Shown piece after piece: positions 32,370 through 37,878 of a stretch of DNA of 37,878 bases. Source of the stretch: Campylobacterales bacterium (GTDB taxonomy: Bacteria; Campylobacterota; Campylobacteria; Campylobacterales; Sulfurovaceae); NCBI GenBank assembly GCA_016937775.1, contig JAFGVX010000042.1, positions 1 through 37,878 on the forward strand, in the 5' to 3' direction. Within the stretch, counting starts at the first letter, position 1, and each line of letters opens with the position of its first letter. The notes under the pieces were generated by a model. It worked only from the letters and a program-made list of their open reading frames with translations, did not search any database and was not told where the DNA came from. A program made the position numbers and the translations under genes.

Positions 32370-33146
32370 TTATTTAAAAGTCGTCCCGCCGTCAACGATG
32401 ATTGTTTGACCTGTGATCCAACTTGCATCATCGGTACATAGAAAATAGACGGTGCCCGCTATATCTTTAGGTTCCCCCATTCTATTGAGTGCGGATCTTT
32501 TAACTGTTTCAGCCTTAACCTCTTCGTAATTAGTAAAAGCTTTCAGTGCATCCGTATCGATAGGGCCACCGCTTACGGCATTGACACGGATATTCATCTC
32601 TCCGAGTTCAGCAGCGGCATAGCGGCTCATAGCTTCAACAGCTGCTTTGTTGGTACCGTGCCCTGCATAGTTTTCTATATAAACGAGATTGCCCGTACTT
32701 GACATAGTTACCACAGAGCCACCACCTATTTTTTCCATCCTTCTAGCTGCTTCTTGCGTGCCAACTACAAAAGCATTTACGGTTGCCGTGTAGATGTTGT
32801 TGAGTCCTCTTGGTTTTAGTTTCATAAACTTGCCATAGCCGCCAACTACAGGTCGTCCATAGATCATCGCATTACTCACAAAGAAATCAACTCTATCAAA
32901 ATCTTTATCAATCGCCTCAAAGAGAGGTTTAAATTCATCAGGCTCTAAGATATTAAGTGGATAAGCTCTTGCTTTTATGCCGTATTTTGCCTCCCACTCA
33001 TTTGCGATATTTTGTGCAACTTCGGCATTACTATTGTAAGTGAAAGCGACATTAATGCCGTTTTGAGCAAATTTCTCTCCTATTGCTTTACCAATGCCTT
33101 TTGTTGCACCCGTGATTACTAGGGTTTTCCCATGCATATCTGACAT
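32370..33146 (-). CDS. FabL-type enoyl-ACP reductase (SDR family)
   Basis: Short-chain dehydrogenase fold: NADP(H) loop GATKGIGKAIG (13-23), SNAMIYG, and a catalytic pair Tyr160...Lys167 spaced Y-x6-K (ENYAGHGTNKAAVEA). Ordinary SDRs have Y-x3-K; Y-x6-K is the enoyl-ACP reductase spacing. C-terminal AVSGGPIDTDALK and TGQTIIVDGG closely resemble B. subtilis FabL as I recall it, rather than FabI. Expected role: last step of fatty-acid elongation. 258 residues. ATG directly follows the dapA stop. Homologs at this locus have been annotated as generic oxidoreductases or a hydroxysteroid dehydrogenase, so substrate needs proof. Confidence 0.82.
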   Translation of the reverse strand: MSDMHGKTLVITGATKGIGKAIGEKFAQNGINVAFTYNSNAEVAQNIANEWEAKYGIKARAYPLNILEPDEFKPLFEAIDKDFDRVDFFVSNAMIYGRPVVGGYGKFMKLKPRGLNNIYTATVNAFVVGTQEAARRMEKIGGGSVVTMSSTGNLVYIENYAGHGTNKAAVEAMSRYAAAELGEMNIRVNAVSGGPIDTDALKAFTNYEEVKAETVKRSALNRMGEPKDIAGTVYFLCTDDASWITGQTIIVDGGTTFK

Positions 33147-34043
33147 CTATTTTGCTCCTACAATGGTATAATTTTTCATAACTTCTTCTATTTTTTTCAT
33201 ATTTTCATTACTCGGTGGAACCAAAGGCAGTCTATATTCAAGTGTCTCTATAAGTCCTACTATATACATCGCAGCTTTTATAGGTATCGGATTGCTTTCG
33301 CAAAAGAGTATCTTATTGAGTGCATAGATATCTTCGTTGATTGCTCTAGCTGTATCGAAATCACCTTCAAGTGCAGAGTGAACAAGTTTCGCTTTGATAT
33401 CCGGTATTAAGTTTGCTGTTACTGAAGTGATACCTGCACCTCCGCTTGCAAGAATTGGAAAATCGATGGCATCATCACCGCTAAAAATAGCAAGTTCGGG
33501 GCAGATAGAACGCAATTCTACCGTTTTATCAAGTGAGCCACTTGCCTCTTTGATTCCAAAGATATTAGGCACATCGTCAAAAAGTCTTTTAACGGTATGT
33601 GAGCTTATATCCGATCCTGTTCTGCTTGGTACATTATAGAGCATAAAAGGGATATCTACAGAGTTTGCGATTGCTTTGTAATGTTGATAGAGTCCCTCTT
33701 GACTTGGTTTATTGTAATAAGGACTTACTGAAAATATAGCATCGGCACCGCACTGCTCGGCAAATTTTGCCGTATCGATAGCTTCTCTTGTGGAGTTGCT
33801 CCCGGCACCTGCCAATACTTTCGCACCGCTACCTTTGCACACCGCAACGGCAATTTCGATACATTTTCTATCTTCTTCATAGCTCAGTGTAGCGCTTTCA
33901 CCGGTTGTGCCGATAGGACACACTGCGTCAATACCGCTCTCTATCTGTCTTTGAATGAGTTTTGCAAAGGTTGCTTCATCTAATTTTCCGTTTTTAAACG
34001 GAGTGATAAGTGCTGTCGTAGCACCCGTTATAGGATATTTCAT
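33147..34043 (-). CDS. dapA: 4-hydroxy-tetrahydrodipicolinate synthase
   Basis: DapA condenses pyruvate with aspartate semialdehyde toward diaminopimelate and lysine. Seen: GTTGES at 45-50, Tyr136 in FMLYNVPSRTG (with Arg141), and Schiff-base Lys165 in IFGIKEASGS. 298 residues, normal. The ATG overlaps the M16 protease stop by one base (TAATG). It supplies the peptidoglycan precursor within an envelope-themed operon. Confidence 0.97.
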   Translation of the reverse strand: MKYPITGATTALITPFKNGKLDEATFAKLIQRQIESGIDAVCPIGTTGESATLSYEEDRKCIEIAVAVCKGSGAKVLAGAGSNSTREAIDTAKFAEQCGADAIFSVSPYYNKPSQEGLYQHYKAIANSVDIPFMLYNVPSRTGSDISSHTVKRLFDDVPNIFGIKEASGSLDKTVELRSICPELAIFSGDDAIDFPILASGGAGITSVTANLIPDIKAKLVHSALEGDFDTARAINEDIYALNKILFCESNPIPIKAAMYIVGLIETLEYRLPLVPPSNENMKKIEEVMKNYTIVGAK

Positions 34044-35359
34044 TACTGTTTCCTCATGATAACTGTTGTAGAGAAGTTGTTATTGAAATATTTATTTGCA
34101 ACTTCTTTTATCTTTTTTGTGGTAATTTTATCTAAATTTTCTTCATATTTTAAAAGCGGATCGATATTACCCATGGCATAATAATCACCAAAAAGGCTTG
34201 CTACGGAACTTGAACTCTCTAAAGAGTAGATAAAATCTGCTTTTATATTGATTTTTGCTTTTTTGAGTTCATCGCTTGATATATCACCTTCTTTTATCTT
34301 CTGTAGTTGTGCGAGTATCTCGTATTCCAAATTTTCTATCTTCGCATCTTTAGAACAAAGTGCCATAATCATAAATATGCCTGGATCTTTAAGCTCCATA
34401 TTATACGCATATATTTGGTCGGCAAGTTTTTTCTCCTGAATAATACTCTTTTCAAATCTACTGCTTTTGCCTGAACTGAGGATTTGACTAATGACGCTAA
34501 GTGTTACTTGGTCTTTATCTTCAAAGTTGGGAATAGGGTAAGCTATAGCAATAGTGTCAACCCTATTACTCTCTTTTGTTATCGTGACTCTTTTTGCTCC
34601 ATCAATTTTAGGTTCAATTGGATTGATCTCTTTAACCTCTTTCGTATTTTGTATGTTGCCAAATATTTTTGTAGCATTATCAAATACACTTTTTGGATCT
34701 ATATCTCCGGCAACAACCAAGATAGCATTTGAAGGTTGATAATTGCTTTCGTAAAAATCTCTGATATCTTCTATCTTCCAACTGAGTATATCCTCCATAA
34801 AGCCAATCGGTAACCAATGATATGGGTGGTAGATATAGTGTGTATTAAAAAGTCTAAAGTAGAGATAGCCCATCGGAGAGTTGTCGGTTCTCAATCTTCT
34901 CTCTTCGGCGACAACATCTCTCTCTTTTTGAAACTCATCATCTTTGAGTGCAAGGTTATGCATAAGTTCGGCAAAAAGCTCAAAGGTTTTTGGCATATTT
35001 TTTGAGGCGGTTTTTATGTAGTAAAATGTTTTATCAAAACCCGTTGAGGCATTATTGACACCGCCACTTCTTTTTACAATCGTATCAAACTCGCCCTCTG
35101 CAAGATTTTTTGTAGATTTGAAACTCAAATGCTCCAACATATGTGCCATACCCGTTTTACCCAATATTTCATTTCTGCTGCCTACTTTATAGTAGATGCT
35201 TGAAGTGATGACTCCGGATTGATTTTTCATTGGAATGGCAATGATTTGCATTCCGTTTTGAAGTTGTTGCGAAAAATGTTGCGGCAACGAATTTGCCATA
35301 ATAGCTCCTATAAGACCCAACCAAATGATCAGGATAGATTTGTATTTTATTTTTTCCAA
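34043..35359 (-). CDS. M16-family zinc protease (periplasmic, processing-peptidase type)
   Basis: Residues 5-23 are a signal peptide (SILIIWLGLIGAIMA), so it is exported. Inverted zinc motif HMLEH (73-77) with the downstream glutamates in ERDVVAEERR (about 147-155). One active N-terminal half and one C-terminal half (VVAGDIDP, then ISQILSSGKSSRF), 438 residues: the M16B size. Many M16B enzymes pair with an inactive partner subunit; none is seen here. Start TTG with only a weak G-rich site upstream; it overlaps pyrD by 13 bases. Substrate unknown. The same gene lies between pyrD and dapA in Campylobacter and Helicobacter as I remember. Confidence 0.93.
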   Translation of the reverse strand: MEKIKYKSILIIWLGLIGAIMANSLPQHFSQQLQNGMQIIAIPMKNQSGVITSSIYYKVGSRNEILGKTGMAHMLEHLSFKSTKNLAEGEFDTIVKRSGGVNNASTGFDKTFYYIKTASKNMPKTFELFAELMHNLALKDDEFQKERDVVAEERRLRTDNSPMGYLYFRLFNTHYIYHPYHWLPIGFMEDILSWKIEDIRDFYESNYQPSNAILVVAGDIDPKSVFDNATKIFGNIQNTKEVKEINPIEPKIDGAKRVTITKESNRVDTIAIAYPIPNFEDKDQVTLSVISQILSSGKSSRFEKSIIQEKKLADQIYAYNMELKDPGIFMIMALCSKDAKIENLEYEILAQLQKIKEGDISSDELKKAKINIKADFIYSLESSSSVASLFGDYYAMGNIDPLLKYEENLDKITTKKIKEVANKYFNNNFSTTVIMRKQ

Positions 35360-36414
35360 TGTGCACCCACTGCTTGAGAGATGTTTGTGTATCCGTCGGC
35401 TTTTAATAACTCGGCGAGTTCCGTGTTGATATTTTTACAAAGATAGGGACCTTTGAAAATAAAAGCTGTGTATATCTGCACCAAAGATGCTCCGTCTTTG
35501 ATTCGCTCATATGCCTCTTTGGCATTATCAATGCCGCCTACGGATATCAAAAGAGTTTTATCATAAAATTCTTTGCCGACAGCTTTAAAAATCGCACGAC
35601 TTTTTTCTTTTAAGAGTTTTCCGCTGATACCACCAAAATCTTTTGCCTCATCTGAGAGGGTGTAATCGATAGTCGTATTTGTTGCAACAATCCCGCTTCC
35701 TCCCGCATCTAAAGCAAGCTTACAGAGAGTAAGTGCATCTTCTTCACTCATATCAGGAGCTATTTTAAGTAGTATAGGTTTTTGTGTAATTTTTTTAGCC
35801 GTTGTAAAAAGTTGGGTGACAAATGCTTCATTTTGTAAATCTCGAAGTCCCGGGGTATTTGGTGAGGAGATATTGATAACCACATAGTGTCCAAATGTTG
35901 AGAGATTCTTAAGAAGTATCTCGTAATCACTCAGTGCTTTATCTTCGGGGGTTACTTTATTTTTGCCGATATTAACGCCGATAGGAAATGCAAAATTGTC
36001 ATATTTGGCAACTCTTTTAGCAATCACATCCATGCCGTCATTATTGAAACCCATTGCATTTTGGAGTGAGCGCTCTTTGATGAGACGAAAGAGTCTTGGT
36101 TTTGCATTGCCGCTTTGAGGTTTTGGGGTGATTGTTCCAATCTCCGTATAGCCAAACCCAAGTGTTTGTATCGCTTTGATGTATTGTGCATTTTTATCGA
36201 AGCCCGCACCAAGACCGATAGGATTTTTAAAGAGTGTACCAAAGAGTTCTTGCGAGAGTATCGCATCTTCATAAGTAAAACATTTTGAAGTGATTTTTCT
36301 TATGATCGGGCATTTCTCTAAGATACTAAAGCCAAAGCCGGCTAAAGCGTGCGCACTCTCAGGATCACACTTAAAGAGAACTTTTTTGATGGTATCGTAA
36401 GAGAATAGTGACAA
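35347..36414 (-). CDS. pyrD: Dihydroorotate dehydrogenase (quinone), class 2
   Basis: Fourth step of pyrimidine synthesis, passing electrons to the membrane quinone pool. Seen: N-terminal amphipathic segment SYDTIKKVLFKCDPESAHAL that binds quinone, NPIGLGAGFDKNA (FMN), NISSPNTPGLRDLQ with the class 2 catalytic Ser, and KIAPDMS. The open frame reaches ATG 36501, but this overlaps msbA and adds 29 atypical residues. TTG 36414 has GGAG six bases upstream and gives 355 residues, the usual size; I prefer it. It lies downstream of msbA. Confidence 0.95.
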   Translation of the reverse strand: MSLFSYDTIKKVLFKCDPESAHALAGFGFSILEKCPIIRKITSKCFTYEDAILSQELFGTLFKNPIGLGAGFDKNAQYIKAIQTLGFGYTEIGTITPKPQSGNAKPRLFRLIKERSLQNAMGFNNDGMDVIAKRVAKYDNFAFPIGVNIGKNKVTPEDKALSDYEILLKNLSTFGHYVVINISSPNTPGLRDLQNEAFVTQLFTTAKKITQKPILLKIAPDMSEEDALTLCKLALDAGGSGIVATNTTIDYTLSDEAKDFGGISGKLLKEKSRAIFKAVGKEFYDKTLLISVGGIDNAKEAYERIKDGASLVQIYTAFIFKGPYLCKNINTELAELLKADGYTNISQAVGAHWKK

Positions 36415-36458
36415 TAAAAACTCCGCTTTATAAGTTGGGTGATTATATCTAAAACCAG

Positions 36459-37878
36459 CTAAGATTCCAAAGAAGAGAGGAGTTCTTGATAGCCTGAACA
36501 TTGCGTGCTAAGTTCATCATGTGTGCCCTCGCAAAGGACTTTACCGTCTTTGAGAAAAAATATCTTATCGGCATTTTGAATACTGCTGAGTCTATGGGCA
36601 ACCGAGATTGTAATCATCTCTTGTTTTAGCTCCTCGAGTGCCTCTTTGATGTAGCGTTCGCTTTTGTTATCGAGTGCAGAGGTTGCCTCATCCAATATGA
36701 GGATGTCAGGATCTTTGTAAAGTGCTCTAGCAAGTGCGATTCTTTGTCTTTGACCGCCTGAGAGATTTGAGCCTCGCTGTGCAAGCATACTCTCGATTCC
36801 ATCATCCAGCTTACTTACAAACTCAAAAGCGTGTGCTTTTTTGAGCGCACTTATCACCTTTGTTTTATCTATATCCTTCCCATACGCTATATTGGCGGCT
36901 ATGGTGTCGTTGAAGATAAGGATATTTTGCGTAACATAACCTATTTTTCCATGAAGTGAGGCGAGTGAAAAGTCAGACATAGAATCATCATTGAGAAGTA
37001 TAGAGCCGCTTGTGGGATCATAAAGCCTTACTAAAAGATTTACCAAAGAGCTTTTCCCTGCGCCGCTATCACCGACTAGCGCATAAGAACTCCCTTTTTG
37101 AAGTGTTAGCGATACATGCGAGAGGGCATGGATATTGTTAAAATCGAGACCGACATCTTTGAGGGTAATTTTCTGTATCTCAGCTTGAAGTTCTTTTGTT
37201 CCCCCTATGATGTTTGGTTGCAGAGTAAGCAGCTCTTTCATGCGATCATTGGCCGTAATGGCATCTTGAGATTTGTTGTAGAGCGATGAGAGTCTGCGGA
37301 TTGGATCATAAAGCATAAAAAGTGCAGCACTAAATGCAAAAAAACCACCTACACTCATATAACCGTCTATTACTTCTTTCCCGCCGACAAAAAGCACGAG
37401 ACCGATAGCGATAGAGCCTAAAAGTTCCATGACGGGTGAGGTGAGAGCATTGACTTTGATCTGTTTCATGATGTAGCGAAAGACATTTTTGTTCTCTATC
37501 TCAAATCGTCCCTGCTCAAAATCTTGTGATGAGTTTGCTTTGATCACTTCGATATTGGAAAATACCTCTTCAAGTCGCTCCGTCATCACTGCTGTGCTCT
37601 CTTGAGAGAGTTTTGAGTATCTGCGCATCTTTTTTGCAAGTTTTGAGAGTGGGAATATCGCCAAAGGCATAATAATGAGAAAATAGAGGGCAAGTTTCGG
37701 CGATTGATAGAGGATATAGCTTACTAATGCAATAATCGTAAGACTTTCTCTTATAAGTTCGGGAATGATGTTGGTGACTACTTGTTGGATACGCATAATA
37801 TCATTGGTAATTCTTGAGAGGAGTTCTCCTGAGTGCATTGCTTTGAAAAAAGAGATATCAAGACGCGTGATATGTGCA
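36459..37878 (-). CDS. msbA: Lipid A/lipid exporter MsbA-type ABC transporter, 5' end outside window
   Basis: Half-transporter with fused membrane and ATP-binding domains. The frame stays open to the window edge: residues before the internal ATG read RLDISFFKAMHSGELLSRITND, the usual end of helix 2/loop in this family, so the N-terminal 100 or so residues are missing. Walker A GDSGAGKSS, signature LSGGQRQRIALARAL and Walker B ILILDEATSALD are all present. MsbA flips core-lipid A across the inner membrane; a different lipid or peptidoglycan-linked substrate cannot be excluded from sequence. msbA next to pyrD is, from memory, the C. jejuni arrangement. First visible gene of the reverse operon. 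Confidence 0.9.
   Translation of the reverse strand, partial: AHITRLDISFFKAMHSGELLSRITNDIMRIQQVVTNIIPELIRESLTIIALVSYILYQSPKLALYFLIIMPLAIFPLSKLAKKMRRYSKLSQESTAVMTERLEEVFSNIEVIKANSSQDFEQGRFEIENKNVFRYIMKQIKVNALTSPVMELLGSIAIGLVLFVGGKEVIDGYMSVGGFFAFSAALFMLYDPIRRLSSLYNKSQDAITANDRMKELLTLQPNIIGGTKELQAEIQKITLKDVGLDFNNIHALSHVSLTLQKGSSYALVGDSGAGKSSLVNLLVRLYDPTSGSILLNDDSMSDFSLASLHGKIGYVTQNILIFNDTIAANIAYGKDIDKTKVISALKKAHAFEFVSKLDDGIESMLAQRGSNLSGGQRQRIALARALYKDPDILILDEATSALDNKSERYIKEALEELKQEMITISVAHRLSSIQNADKIFFLKDGKVLCEGTHDELSTQCSGYQELLSSLES

Noticed and set aside
36415-36501. Upstream extension of pyrD to ATG 36501
   Set aside because: It overlaps msbA by 43 bases and adds residues not seen in PyrD; TTG 36414 has GGAG at ideal spacing and gives the usual length.
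1-37878. tRNA, rRNA, CRISPR array, prophage or toxin-antitoxin genes
   Set aside because: Coding density is high, all gaps are under 160 bases, and none contains a cloverleaf, repeat-spacer pattern or phage-like gene. The only mobile-element trace is the transposase tail at the left edge.

Overview
The window is about 38 kb of AT-rich, densely coding bacterial chromosome. Gene content and order point to Campylobacterota (the former epsilonproteobacteria), probably a free-living relative of Sulfurimonas or Sulfurovum. I did not place it to genus. Three gene strings match orders I remember from Campylobacter jejuni and Helicobacter pylori: polyprenyl synthase-hemA-proS-fxsA-hemC-ubiD; ppiD-ftsA-ftsZ; and msbA-pyrD-M16 protease-dapA-SDR reductase-pgsA. 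No rRNA, tRNA or CRISPR was seen, and no stretch above 300 bases lacks a gene.

Left part (1-6886). The window opens inside the last 34 codons of an integrase-core transposase. A DegT/DnrJ-type sugar aminotransferase homolog follows, which appears to lack the PLP-binding lysine, then lpxK (lipid A 4'-kinase) and argB. Facing them are a CobB-type sirtuin and Tag 3-methyladenine glycosylase. Threonine synthase and a secreted LysM/3D-domain protein follow from a good extended -10 promoter.

Middle part (6887-19371). A Uup-type ABC-F ATPase diverges from a forward run: M48 protease, prmC, DUF4149 membrane protein, deoxyinosine DNA glycosylase, apaH. The reverse division cluster ppiD-like/ftsA/ftsZ meets this run head-on. 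bioA (biotin) and a very acidic Sel1-repeat protein come next, convergent and with abutting stop codons.

Right part (19372-37878). A long forward run starts with rsmH and an FtsL-like small protein, then a DUF2018 protein, the polyprenyl synthase, hemA, proS, fxsA, a DsbC/DsbA-like thiol protein, hemC and ubiD. It joins tetrapyrrole synthesis to quinone side-chain and menaquinone (futalosine-route) synthesis. A 2-Cys peroxiredoxin and a PerR-like Fur-family regulator form an oxidative-stress pair. The rest is a reverse operon themed on the cell envelope: msbA (cut by the window edge), pyrD, M16 protease, dapA, a FabL-type enoyl-ACP reductase, pgsA, rseP and yggS.

Most genes are ordinary housekeeping genes, and I found no clear new multi-gene system. 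The items most worth a second look are the lysine-less DegT homolog beside lpxK and a transposase end, the DsbC-like gene that starts inside fxsA, the FabL-type reductase, the PpiD-like protein without a visible parvulin signature, and the acidic Sel1 protein. Many genes start with TTG or GTG; I reset several starts using Shine-Dalgarno position and family N-termini.
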